Assembly: GCF_009017495.1 (NCBI RefSeq)
Contig: NZ_CP044990.1
Location: 391,001-455,000 of the forward strand
Source of the DNA: Deinococcus sp. AJ005
Lineage (GTDB): Bacteria > Deinococcota > Deinococci > Deinococcales > Deinococcaceae
Length of the DNA stretch: 64,000 nucleotides
Direction: 5' to 3'
The position numbers and the translations under genes are program-made. The notes below the pieces were generated by a model. It was given only the letters and a program-made list of their open reading frames with translations, searched no databases and was not told the DNA's origin. Below are positions 34,415 to 42,230 of this stretch, piece by piece; the first letter of the stretch is position 1, and every line of letters starts with the position of its first letter.

Positions 34415-35202
34415 TGGATCTTGGACTGAAAGGAAAAACAGCCCTGGTGACAGCGGCCAGCGCGGGCCTGGGCTACGCGACAGCGGCGGCTTTATCGGCA
34501 GAGGGCGCGCGGGTGGCGATCTGCTCGCGCGATCTGGGCCGCGCTCAGGCCTCGGCAACGCGCATTCACGCGGAAACGGGAAACGAGGTGCTGGCCTTCG
34601 AGGCCGACGTGGCCAGCGCAACCGATCTGACCCGGCTGTTCGGTGAGGTACAAACTGCGTTTGGCTCGCTGGACATTCTGGTCTGCAACGCTGGAGGGCC
34701 GCCTCCCGGCAATTTCTCCGCACTCAGCGAGGAACAGTGGGCCACCGGGGTTCAACTGACGCTGATGAGCGTGGTTCGCAGCATCTGGCTGGCCCTGCCT
34801 TTGATGCGGCAGGCGGGCGGGGGGCGCATTCTGACCCTGCTCAGCAGCAGCGTCAAGAAACCCATCGACAACCTGACCCTCTCGAATACCTTCCGGCCCG
34901 CCGTGTACGGTCTTTGCAAGAGCCTGTCGCTGGAGCTGGCGGGAGACAACATTCAGGTGAACGGGCTGGCTCCGGGCCGCATCGAGACCGAGCGTATCAA
35001 CCAGCTTGATGATGCCCAGGCCCAGAAGCGCGGAATCAGCCGCGCCGAGATCCGCACCGCCTCCGAGGCGCAGATCCCGATGGGCCGTCTGGGGCAGCCG
35101 CCAGAATTCGGGCGGGTGGCCGCGTTCCTGTGTTCGCCTGCCGCCATCTACGTCAACGGCAGCGTGCTGCTCGTAGACGGGGGAGCCGTGACCAGTCTAT
35201 GA
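34414..35202 (+). CDS. Short-chain dehydrogenase/reductase
   Basis: A classical SDR of 262 residues: the cofactor loop [20 protein letters not shown], the Ser region LLSSSVKKP, and the catalytic pair in YGLCK (Tyr-x3-Lys). The C-terminus ([20 protein letters not shown]) is typical of the 3-oxoacyl-ACP reductase-like branch often found in sugar-acid and hydroxy-acid catabolism. The NADP preference is suggested by CSRDLGR after the second strand. Its start directly abuts the RraA stop and its own stop overlaps the next start, so it is tightly coupled in the operon. Confidence 0.88.
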   Translation: MDLGLKGKTALVTAASAGLGYATAAALSAEGARVAICSRDLGRAQASATRIHAETGNEVLAFEADVASATDLTRLFGEVQTAFGSLDILVCNAGGPPPGNFSALSEEQWATGVQLTLMSVVRSIWLALPLMRQAGGGRILTLLSSSVKKPIDNLTLSNTFRPAVYGLCKSLSLELAGDNIQVNGLAPGRIETERINQLDDAQAQKRGISRAEIRTASEAQIPMGRLGQPPEFGRVAAFLCSPAAIYVNGSVLLVDGGAVTSL

Positions 35203-36299
35203 GTGATCAGACCAAAAATAACCACAGCAGCTACGATCCGAAAGCCCACGCCCGTCTGCTGACTGACTACTGTATTGCCGCCCAGCCGGGCGAGCGAGTG
35301 CTGGTCCAGACCACCACGCTGGCCCTGCCGCTGGTGGAAGAACTGCACCGCCTGCTGCTGGAGCGCGGCGCGACGCCGCTGATCCGGCTGGAGTACCCGG
35401 AGCAACTGGAGGATTTTCACCGTCTGGCCCCGGACGCTCTGCTGGACGCCACTGAGCCTTTGCTGCTCGCGGAGGTGGAAAGCATAGCTGCTTCCATCCG
35501 CATCCTGACACCATCGGCTCCAGCAGAGGGGCTTGATCCACAGCGGGCGGCCCGTCACCGAAAGGCCATGAATCCGGTGGCCCGTGCGCGCGCCCAGCGG
35601 CGCTGGAATCTGAGCCTTTATCCGACAGCCTACGGCGCATTAGCCGCACAGATGACCGTGCCCGAATACGAGGCCTTCGTCTCCAGCGCCATGTTTCTGG
35701 ACACGCCCGATCCAGTGGCAAAGTGGGGCGAGATCCGCGACTTGCAGGCGCATCTGATCGAGCGCCTGGCCCGCGCCAGCGAGGTCCGCATCGTGGGCGA
35801 GGACACCGATCTGACGCTGAATATCCAGGGCAGAACCTGGGTCAACAGTGACGGCAAGCGCAACATGCCGTCGGGCGAGGTCTTCACCGGCCCCATCGAG
35901 ACCAGTGCCAACGGGCACATTCTGTTCGATCTGCCCACGGTCTACGGTGGGGCGGCGGTGCGGAATGTGCGCCTGACCTTCAAGGACGGTCTGGTCGTGG
36001 ACGCCCGTGCCGAGCAGGGCGAGGCGGCGCTGCTGGCCGCGCTGGAAACCGATGACGGCGCAAAGTGGCTGGGAGAGCTGGGCATCGGCAGCAACGCCGG
36101 AATCCAGGCCCCCAGCCAGAACATCCTGTTCGACGAGAAGATCGGCGGCACGGTGCATCTGGCGCTGGGCAACGGCTATCCCGAAACCGGCGGCACCAAC
36201 ATCTCGGCACTGCACTGGGACCTGATCAAGGATTTGCGTCAGGGTGGGCAGATCATGCTGGACGGCGAGGTCTTTCAGGACGGCGGAAAATTCATGTAG
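35199..36299 (+). CDS. M29-family aminopeptidase (thermophilic aminopeptidase/PepS type)
   Basis: A 366-residue M29 metallopeptidase. The metal ligands are all visible: Glu in SGEVFTGP, Glu in LGELGIG, and His, Tyr, His and Asp in [13 protein letters not shown] then ALHWDL. It removes N-terminal residues from peptides. Some M29-fold enzymes act as ring-cleaving oxygenases (NicX), so an unusual substrate remains possible. ATG 35199 overlaps the SDR stop by four bases. It is the last gene of the rightward operon; a MITE-like repeat begins ten bases after its stop. Confidence 0.88.
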   Translation: MSDQTKNNHSSYDPKAHARLLTDYCIAAQPGERVLVQTTTLALPLVEELHRLLLERGATPLIRLEYPEQLEDFHRLAPDALLDATEPLLLAEVESIAASIRILTPSAPAEGLDPQRAARHRKAMNPVARARAQRRWNLSLYPTAYGALAAQMTVPEYEAFVSSAMFLDTPDPVAKWGEIRDLQAHLIERLARASEVRIVGEDTDLTLNIQGRTWVNSDGKRNMPSGEVFTGPIETSANGHILFDLPTVYGGAAVRNVRLTFKDGLVVDARAEQGEAALLAALETDDGAKWLGELGIGSNAGIQAPSQNILFDEKIGGTVHLALGNGYPETGGTNISALHWDLIKDLRQGGQIMLDGEVFQDGGKFM

Positions 36300-36309
36300 A
36301 GGGGAGATC

Positions 36310-36525
36310 ATACGGACTCCGATTGATAGGTATTGGAAACACCTGTCATCCGAGCGGGAATCATAGAGCTGTGCCAGGAGAGGAGCAGCGTCCTCTCCTG
36401 CGGAGCTGGACCAGTCATGGGCGTTTGTTCGCGACGATGGAGAGAAGGAGAAAAACGGGTTCCGGGTGTGGAGTGTGGAGATCGGAACAGCACCGATCTC
36501 TATAGGAAACAAACGGAATCCACAC
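36310..36525 (+). mobile_element. MITE-like dispersed repeat, copy A
   Basis: It opens with ATACGGACTCCGATT and closes with AAACGGAATCCACAC, an imperfect terminal inverted repeat. Inside are the motif TGTCATCCGAGCGGGA and GGGTTCCGGGTGTGGAGTG, shared with copies at 38180 and 57809. No protein is encoded. It begins ten bases after the M29 stop. Confidence 0.75.
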
Positions 36526-36759
36526 CATACTTTGGAATGCCCTGACTGTATTCCGGGGAGCTGGAAATGCTCTGGCAGAGTGCCGATGCTAGTTGCCTCT
36601 GTCTCTCGCCTTTTGTCGGGCCATGCAGAACATCGGCGCATGTGGGATTTCGCTTTCGGAGCCGATGCGGACGCTTCTCTTGACTCCAACGCTCTGGAAC
36701 TCAGGATGAGTCGGCCCTGCCAGCATCATGCTCCGCTCCTGAACCGTTAGCCTGAGCTT

Positions 36760-38046
36760 ATGACTGCCCCGCAGACCGATCAGAAGGCTGGCCCGCTGCG
36801 CCGCTTCCGGGCGATTGCCGTGCAACCGAAGTGGAGCGCAGAGAACTTCGTCAGTGACGGCGCTTTCCGAAGCTGGCTGCGTGGTCAGTTGCAGGCGGCG
36901 CAGCCCCACTTCTCGCCGGATCGCCCCAATCTGGTGGTCCTGACCGAGTTGAATGGCCTGCCGCTGGTGCTGCGTGGTGCGGGCTGGGCGCTGGCACTGA
37001 AAACCTTCGAGCGGGTGGCCCTGGCCCTGTTCCTGGCCCGCCTGCCCCGCGCGCTGCCCGTGATGGTGCGCGAAAAGGTCTCACCTATCCGCGCGCTGCA
37101 ACTGGCGGCCAGCCCGGACAACGCCCGCCTGTACCTGCACACCTGCCGCGACCTGGCTCGTGAGTACGGCGTGTATCTGTGCTGTGGCAGTGTGCCCATG
37201 CCCCGCTACAGCCTGGTGAACGGCCAGCCTGTGCGTGAGGCAGCCACCCTGACCAACCAGACTGTGCTGCTGGCCCCGGACGGCACCTTGATCGGCGTGA
37301 CTGACAAGGTTCACCTGACCCCGGCCGAGGAGGCAGGCGGCGTGGACCTGACACCGGGCAGGCTGGGCGAGATGCGCGTCTTTCCCACGCCGGTGGGCGA
37401 TCTGGGGGTGGCGATCAGCCTGGACGCCTTTCGCGCAGACGTGATCGGGCGACTGGAGGCGGGGGGCTGCACCGTGCTGCTGCAACCCGATGCCAATGGC
37501 GCAGCGTGGACCTCTCTGGAAGGTCTGCCGCCGGACCCGGACAACGTCCGCGATCAACCGGTGGCCTGGCTGGAATCGAGCTGGACGGCCACCACCTCAG
37601 GCCGCAGCATTCGCTACGCGGTCAACCCGATGGTGGTGGGCAACCTGCTGGACCTCAGCTTCGACGGTCAGAGCGCCATCACTGGCCGCGCGGCGGACGC
37701 CCCCAGGCTTCGCAGCTACGTGATGACCGAGCTGCGCCCCGGTTTTCTGGCCCTGACGCCCTGGGTGGCCGATGGCCCCCACGCGGAGTTGCGTGCGGTA
37801 GGCCAGCAACTCGCCGCCCACAGCGGCCACCCGCGCGAGGACGCCTACCGCACGGATGTGCTGCACGCTGACCTGGAATTGCCTGCCAGCACGCTGACCC
37901 CGCCGCCCCGGACCCCACATGAACAGGCGCTGGAAGTCATCCTGATGCAGGCGGACAGGCCACGCCGCGTCTCTTCGGTGGGGGTGTGGCTGCTGGCTGG
38001 GCTTGGCCTGATCGCCGCCGTCTCTGCGCTCCGGCACAGGCGTTAG
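36760..38046 (+). CDS. Nitrilase-fold protein with Ser in place of the catalytic Cys, C-terminal membrane anchor
   Basis: Carbon-nitrogen hydrolase fold of 428 residues. The Glu (E63 in VVLTELNG) and Lys (K183 in VTDKVHLTP) of the triad are present, but the nucleophile position reads VAISLDAF with Ser at 220 instead of Cys. A single hydrophobic segment (WLLAGLGLIAAVSAL) ends the protein, so the domain is membrane-tethered. The region between K183 and S220 (LTPGRLGEMRVFPTPVGDLG) is otherwise canonical. It may be an inactive binding protein or use Ser. A -10-like TAGCCT ends six bases before ATG 36760, suggesting leaderless expression. The gene stands alone between two MITE-like repeats. Confidence 0.75.
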   Translation: MTAPQTDQKAGPLRRFRAIAVQPKWSAENFVSDGAFRSWLRGQLQAAQPHFSPDRPNLVVLTELNGLPLVLRGAGWALALKTFERVALALFLARLPRALPVMVREKVSPIRALQLAASPDNARLYLHTCRDLAREYGVYLCCGSVPMPRYSLVNGQPVREAATLTNQTVLLAPDGTLIGVTDKVHLTPAEEAGGVDLTPGRLGEMRVFPTPVGDLGVAISLDAFRADVIGRLEAGGCTVLLQPDANGAAWTSLEGLPPDPDNVRDQPVAWLESSWTATTSGRSIRYAVNPMVVGNLLDLSFDGQSAITGRAADAPRLRSYVMTELRPGFLALTPWVADGPHAELRAVGQQLAAHSGHPREDAYRTDVLHADLELPASTLTPPPRTPHEQALEVILMQADRPRRVSSVGVWLLAGLGLIAAVSALRHRR

Positions 38047-38179
38047 GCCAGGGCTTCGACGATGACCTGTCTCGCTTCATGGTGATCTCTCGGGTGCGGA
38101 AGCCGGAACACGCTGCTCAGCGCGGATATCCATCCGTGAGGTCTTGAATCCTGTGGTGGCTGTCCTTGAAATAGGTTTC

Positions 38180-38412
38180 ATACGGACTCCGATTAAAGGG
38201 TGTTGAAAACACCTGTGATCCGAGCGGGACTTGCAGAGCTGCGCTCGCAGAGAAAGAGCGTCCTCATGGGGAGGAGTAGCCCCATACGGGTGCTCTTCCA
38301 CGACGACAGTCTATTCATGACGAGAGCGAGAAGGAGAAAGACGGGTTCCGGGCGTGGAGTGTGTAGACCTACGCTTTCCCGATCCCTGCCGCGTTACAAA
38401 CGGAATCCGTAT
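38180..38412 (+). mobile_element. MITE-like dispersed repeat, copy B
   Basis: The best preserved copy: left end ATACGGACTCCGATT, right end AAACGGAATCCGTAT, reverse complements at 13 of 15 positions. It contains a small inner hairpin (GGTGTT-GAA-AACACC), TGTGATCCGAGCGGGA and GGGTTCCGGGCGTGGAGTG. It starts 134 bases after the nitrilase-fold gene and is in the same orientation as copies A and C. Confidence 0.8.
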
Positions 38413-38621
38413 CAGCACCCAGCCCTTTCCCTGAAGGTTTTCAGGACGAGATTCCTGTCCTCGCAAGATGGGGTTGTATCCTGATCAGGCGACTCGCGCT
38501 GAGCGAAGGTTTGAAAGTACTGTCCTGGATAGAAATTTGGAAACTGTCAGGGGCGGAGTCCCCCCGCCGCGCCACCCCCACTTGCGTGCCTTTGCCTACC
38601 TTGCCCGTATGCGGGCCGTTC

Positions 38622-38627
38622 TAGACT
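38622..38627 (+). promoter_or_regulatory. -10 box of a leaderless promoter (HtrA-like gene)
   Basis: TAGACT ends six bases before GTG 38634, placing the transcription start at the start codon. TTGCCC (38601-38606) is a possible -35 with a 15-base spacer. Confidence 0.55.
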
Positions 38628-38633
38628 GCGTGC

Positions 38634-39710
38634 GTGCGCTTTTCGCCCTGGCTTCCCGTTCTGCTCATCCTGGCGCTGGGGGCTTACCTGCTGCCCAACT
38701 GGCAGCCGAAGTTCGAGCTGGTGCCCAAGCAGTCGCCGCAGGTGTCCACCACCCTGCCGGGCACGTTGCCCGAGGCCGCCCAGGCGCTGTTTGAGAAGGT
38801 TCGCCCCGCCACCGTGCGCGTGGAGAGCCTGGACCCCCGCACGCGTGAGGCGGGCATCGGCACCGGCTTTTTTATCAGCGACACCGGGCAGGTGCTGACC
38901 GCCTACCACGTCGTCAGCCTGGGCACACTGTTTCAGATCAGCATGCTGGATGGCAAGTCGTACCGTGCAAAGGTGACCGCCTTCGATGCGCGGGCGGATG
39001 TGGCGCTGCTGGACGTTCAGGGACGCGGGCCATTCCCCTTCCTGCCGCTGGCAGCCCGCGCGCCGCGCGTGGGTGAAACGGTGCTGGCGGTGGGCAACAG
39101 CGGTGGAGACTTCCTGCAACCCCGGCGCGGCAAATTGCTACGGCTGGGCGCGTCGGCGTCCCGCGCTGATTTCCCACAGGGCACGCTGGAAATGAATGCC
39201 CCGCTGGCCCCTGGCGACAGCGGTGGACCGATCATTGATGGGCTGGGCAACGCGATCGGCGTGGTCAGTTACATCAGCGTGGACAGCAGCGGTATCACCC
39301 GGCGCAGTTACGCGGTCCCGGTGGTGGACGGCGACAATCTGATCACGGCGCTGCGGACCGGTGAGAAGCGCGACACTCCAGTGCTGGGCATCGAACTGGA
39401 CAGCGTTCACAGTGGCCTGACCGAACCGCCGGGCGGCGTGATTACGCGGGTGGTTCGGGGCAGTCCTGCGGACCGTGCCGGGCTGGTAGGCGGTGACTAT
39501 GACGCGAATGGCAATCTGGCAAAGCTGGGCGACATCATCATCACTGTGGGTGGCCAGCGGACCCGCGACGCCAACGAGGTCATCCTGGCCCTGAGAAGTG
39601 GCGAGGTGGGCGATACCGTGACCATTGGTTACATACGCGGCAAGCAGCCTCGCGAGACCCGCATCACTCTGGTGGCCAAGGCCAGCCTGCCCAGCCTGCC
39701 GGACGAGTAA
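38634..39710 (+). CDS. HtrA/DegP-like trypsin-type serine protease with PDZ domain
   Basis: The N-terminal membrane anchor (WLPVLLILALGAYLLP) is followed by a trypsin-like domain with the full triad: His in VLTAYHVV, Asp in ARADVALLD, and Ser in LAPGDSGGPI. A C-terminal PDZ-like domain (VITRVVRGSPADRAGL to VILALRSGEVGDTVTI) is present. The protein should act outside the cytoplasmic membrane in protein quality control. It has 358 residues, near the usual one-PDZ length. GTG 38634 is used because the -10 box lies directly before it and no ribosome binding site is seen. Confidence 0.88.
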   Translation: MRFSPWLPVLLILALGAYLLPNWQPKFELVPKQSPQVSTTLPGTLPEAAQALFEKVRPATVRVESLDPRTREAGIGTGFFISDTGQVLTAYHVVSLGTLFQISMLDGKSYRAKVTAFDARADVALLDVQGRGPFPFLPLAARAPRVGETVLAVGNSGGDFLQPRRGKLLRLGASASRADFPQGTLEMNAPLAPGDSGGPIIDGLGNAIGVVSYISVDSSGITRRSYAVPVVDGDNLITALRTGEKRDTPVLGIELDSVHSGLTEPPGGVITRVVRGSPADRAGLVGGDYDANGNLAKLGDIIITVGGQRTRDANEVILALRSGEVGDTVTIGYIRGKQPRETRITLVAKASLPSLPDE

Positions 39711-39790
39711 AGGCCCGGAAACGCCGAGAGGTAAAGACGGTGTTACGCTGCGCCTATCCGCGTTTCATCCTGTCTCAGTAAGCTAAAAGG

Positions 39791-40027
39791 ATGTCTAGTG
39801 CATTTATGAAAGAGGAAGCGGGCGTGCCGTGGACGCCGCCCAGCGCCACCCGTGCCTACCGCGTCGTCTGGACGGGCGACATAGATCCTGCAAGTGCTGC
39901 CCAGCCGGAAGTCATGCGCGAGACCGACGATCTGCTGGACGCTTTGCGCTGGCTGGCAAACCGTCCCCGCCCCGGCTTCGAGCTGCGTGGCGTGGATGGC
40001 GAACTGCTGGCCACCAACGCGGCTTAA
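39791..40027 (+). CDS. Small conserved-looking protein of unknown function, 78 residues
   Basis: The protein (RAYRVVWTGDIDPASA, then ETDDLLDALRWLANRPRPGF) looks like a compact alpha/beta domain, but I do not know the family. TAAGCT ends six bases before ATG 39791, the same leaderless layout as its neighbours. It lies between the HtrA-like protease and the convergent epimerase gene. Confidence 0.6.
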   Translation: MSSAFMKEEAGVPWTPPSATRAYRVVWTGDIDPASAAQPEVMRETDDLLDALRWLANRPRPGFELRGVDGELLATNAA

Positions 40028-40037
40028 ATGGTCCTGC

Positions 40038-40961
40038 TTACCACGCGCCTTCCAGCGTGATCCGCGCCGTTCCTGCCAGACTCTGCCCCGGCGACAGCAC
40101 CCGCATGTCCACGCCCGCCACACCCTGCGCCGCCAGATTGAAGGCGTCGGTGGCGTGAGAGACGGGTTCCAGCGCCAGATTGCCGTCGGGCGCGGTGAAG
40201 ACCACCAGATGCGAATAGACGTTGTCGGCGGTCTGGACCAGCGCACGCGCGGGCTGGCCGTCGGCTGACCAGTCCAGCCGGACGATGCCGTCCCAGGCGG
40301 TGTAGGTCCGGTCCACCTCTCTGGAGCTTATGGGTGTGGGCATGCGGAAATCCTCGTCAGGCTGGACCTCGCGTGATCCGCCCACCGTCAGTTGCCGTTC
40401 GTCGGTGTCGTAGGTCAACGGGGCGTCAAATTCCAGTGCCGGATCGATACCGTCTTGCAGGCGCTCGAAGTACGGATGTATCCCCATCCCGGCAGGCATG
40501 TCACGGGTATCGGCGTTGGTCAGCGTGATGGTGGTGTCCAGATGTGGCCCGTGCAGGCGGTACTCCACGCGCGCGGTAAAGGCCCACGGCCAGTTCATGT
40601 CGCTGAACTTCCGGCTATCGAAGTCGCAGATCAGGTGACTGTCCGAGGCCCATGTGACCGTCCACGGGCGGTTGCGGACGTCGCCGTGCTGGGCCAGCCC
40701 ATTTTTGGTGTTGGGTGCAAGCTGCACGTCCTGACCTTCAAAAGGAAAGTGCGCGTCCCGGATGCGGTTGGAAAATGGGATCAGCAGAAAGCTGGCGCAC
40801 TGGCTGCTGGTTTCCACATCCGCCACATTCACGGCCCGCAGCACCGGGCGGCCCGACGCGGCGCGCAGGTTCAGGACGCTGGCTCCCAGATCGGGCAGCA
40901 CTTCCAGGGTCATCGCGGCGCTGGAGATCGTCTCGGTGCGGCGGGTTTCAGACGGGGTCAC
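40038..40961 (-). CDS. Aldose 1-epimerase family protein
   Basis: A 307-residue galactose-mutarotase fold: FSNRIRDAHFPFEG, GLAQHGDVRN (first catalytic-region His), MGIHPYFERL (second His) and LALEPVSHATDAFNL with the catalytic-base Glu. It interconverts alpha and beta anomers of aldoses. It starts at GTG 40961, overlapping the RlmB stop by four bases, so the two are co-transcribed although functionally unrelated. The substrate sugar is not evident. Confidence 0.88.
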   Translation of the reverse strand: MTPSETRRTETISSAAMTLEVLPDLGASVLNLRAASGRPVLRAVNVADVETSSQCASFLLIPFSNRIRDAHFPFEGQDVQLAPNTKNGLAQHGDVRNRPWTVTWASDSHLICDFDSRKFSDMNWPWAFTARVEYRLHGPHLDTTITLTNADTRDMPAGMGIHPYFERLQDGIDPALEFDAPLTYDTDERQLTVGGSREVQPDEDFRMPTPISSREVDRTYTAWDGIVRLDWSADGQPARALVQTADNVYSHLVVFTAPDGNLALEPVSHATDAFNLAAQGVAGVDMRVLSPGQSLAGTARITLEGAW

Positions 40962-41686
40962 GCCTTGCCACGCCCGCGCATCACCTCATGAATTAGGATG
41001 CCCGCTGCCACCGAGGCGTTCAGGCTGTCTACCTGCCCGCGCGTGGGGATGCTCACCAGCACGTCGCATTTCTCGCGCACCAGACGGCGCAGGCCCTCGC
41101 CCTCCGCGCCGATCACCAGCGCCACGCGCCCGCTGAAATCCGTTTTGGTCACGTCCTGTGCCGACTCGCCCGCTGCGCCGTAGACCCACACGCGGTCTTC
41201 CTTGAGGGCGTCGATCAGGCGGGGCAGGTTCTTGGTCTGCGCCACCGGCAGGAAACTGGTGGCCCCTGCCGCCGTCTTGGCCACCACGGGCGACAGCGGG
41301 GCGCTGCGGCGTTCCTCCACCACCACGCCGTGCGCGCCCAGCACCTCGGCGCTGCGGATGATGGCCCCGAAATTGCGCGGATCGGTGATGCCGTCCAGTA
41401 GCACGATCAGCAGCTCTTCACCCTTTGCCTCGGCGCGGTCCAGAATGTCGTCCACGCTGGCCCAGGCCAGATCCTCTACCTCGGCCATCACGCCTTGGTG
41501 GGCGGTGGTTCCGGCCAACTGGTCCAGTTCGATGCGCGCGGCAAACCGCAGGCGCACGCCGCTTTCCCCGACTCCGGCTTTCAGCTCGTTCACAAAGCTT
41601 TCCTCGACGCCGCGCGCCACCATGACCTCGCTCACCCGTCCGTCTTTCAGGGCTTCCAGCACCGGATTCCTTCCATACAGCAACAT
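40958..41686 (-). CDS. rlmB: 23S rRNA (guanosine-2'-O-)-methyltransferase RlmB
   Basis: A SpoU-class methyltransferase of 242 residues with an N-terminal L30e-like domain (LYGRNPVLEALKDGR) and the trefoil-knot motifs: NFGAIIRSAEVLGAHG (motif 1), VALVIGAEGEGLRRL (motif 2) and PTRGQVDSLNASVAAGI (motif 3). RlmB methylates G2251 of 23S rRNA. Other SpoU members (TrmH, TsnR) are alternatives, but the LYGRNPV start is typical of RlmB. ATG 41686 is used: TAGACT ends seven bases upstream and the family N-terminus begins there, whereas upstream in-frame residues are not conserved-looking. Confidence 0.88.
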   Translation of the reverse strand: MLLYGRNPVLEALKDGRVSEVMVARGVEESFVNELKAGVGESGVRLRFAARIELDQLAGTTAHQGVMAEVEDLAWASVDDILDRAEAKGEELLIVLLDGITDPRNFGAIIRSAEVLGAHGVVVEERRSAPLSPVVAKTAAGATSFLPVAQTKNLPRLIDALKEDRVWVYGAAGESAQDVTKTDFSGRVALVIGAEGEGLRRLVREKCDVLVSIPTRGQVDSLNASVAAGILIHEVMRGRGKA

Positions 41687-41730
41687 GCCGGGCAGTCTAG
41701 GGCAAGCCGGCGCTGCACTGGCAAAACAAG

Positions 41731-41754
41731 AAAAAGCCCTCACGAATGGAGGGC
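41731..41754 (-). terminator. Intrinsic terminator of the NTF2-like gene
   Basis: Read leftward, GCCCTC-N7-GAGGGC is followed by TTTTTCTTG, directly after the stop of the NTF2-like gene and before the RlmB promoter. Confidence 0.8.
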
Positions 41755-41772
41755 CTTGAGGATGGACGCAGG

Positions 41773-42147
41773 TTACTCTGCGACAGGCTTGACGAACGCC
41801 GCGCTGTCGTAGTAGGTGCGGAATGCGCTCACCTTGCCGCCTTCGATCTCGATGATGCTGACGCCCCGGTAATCGATGTCGTCCCCGTTCTTCAGTTTGC
41901 CCGTGGCGTTCCATTCCATCACGCCCTGGCCGCCACTCTCGTGGTGGTAGGTGAATTCACTGTGAATCGTCTCGAAGTCGCTCAGGTACGTTTCCCAGAA
42001 CGCCTGTGCCCCGTCGGTGCCCTTCCAGGTCTTGCTGGTCAGGTTGCTGAGGGTCACGTCCCCGGCATGCAGCGCCACCAGCCCGGCGGGGTCCTTGCTG
42101 GATTCGGCGTGTTGCAGCGCGCTCATGAACTCTTCGGTGATGGTCAT
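41773..42147 (-). CDS. SnoaL/NTF2-like protein
   Basis: A 124-residue cone-shaped NTF2-like fold: EEFMSALQHAESSKDPAG, LVALHAGDVTLSNLTSKTWKG, FHHxSGG-like (YHHESGGQGVMEWNATG), and YRGVSIIEIEGGKVSAFRTYYD. These proteins act as small-molecule cyclases/isomerases, or as ligand-binding and stress proteins, and the sequence does not tell which. It forms its own transcript, closed by a terminator. Confidence 0.8.
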   Translation of the reverse strand: MTITEEFMSALQHAESSKDPAGLVALHAGDVTLSNLTSKTWKGTDGAQAFWETYLSDFETIHSEFTYHHESGGQGVMEWNATGKLKNGDDIDYRGVSIIEIEGGKVSAFRTYYDSAAFVKPVAE

Positions 42148-42230
42148 GCCTCACCAGACCACCCGGCCCACCCGTAGAGGGTATGTGGCCTTACCTTCAA
42201 AAAGTTTGGTGAAGCTGTGGGGATCTGCCT

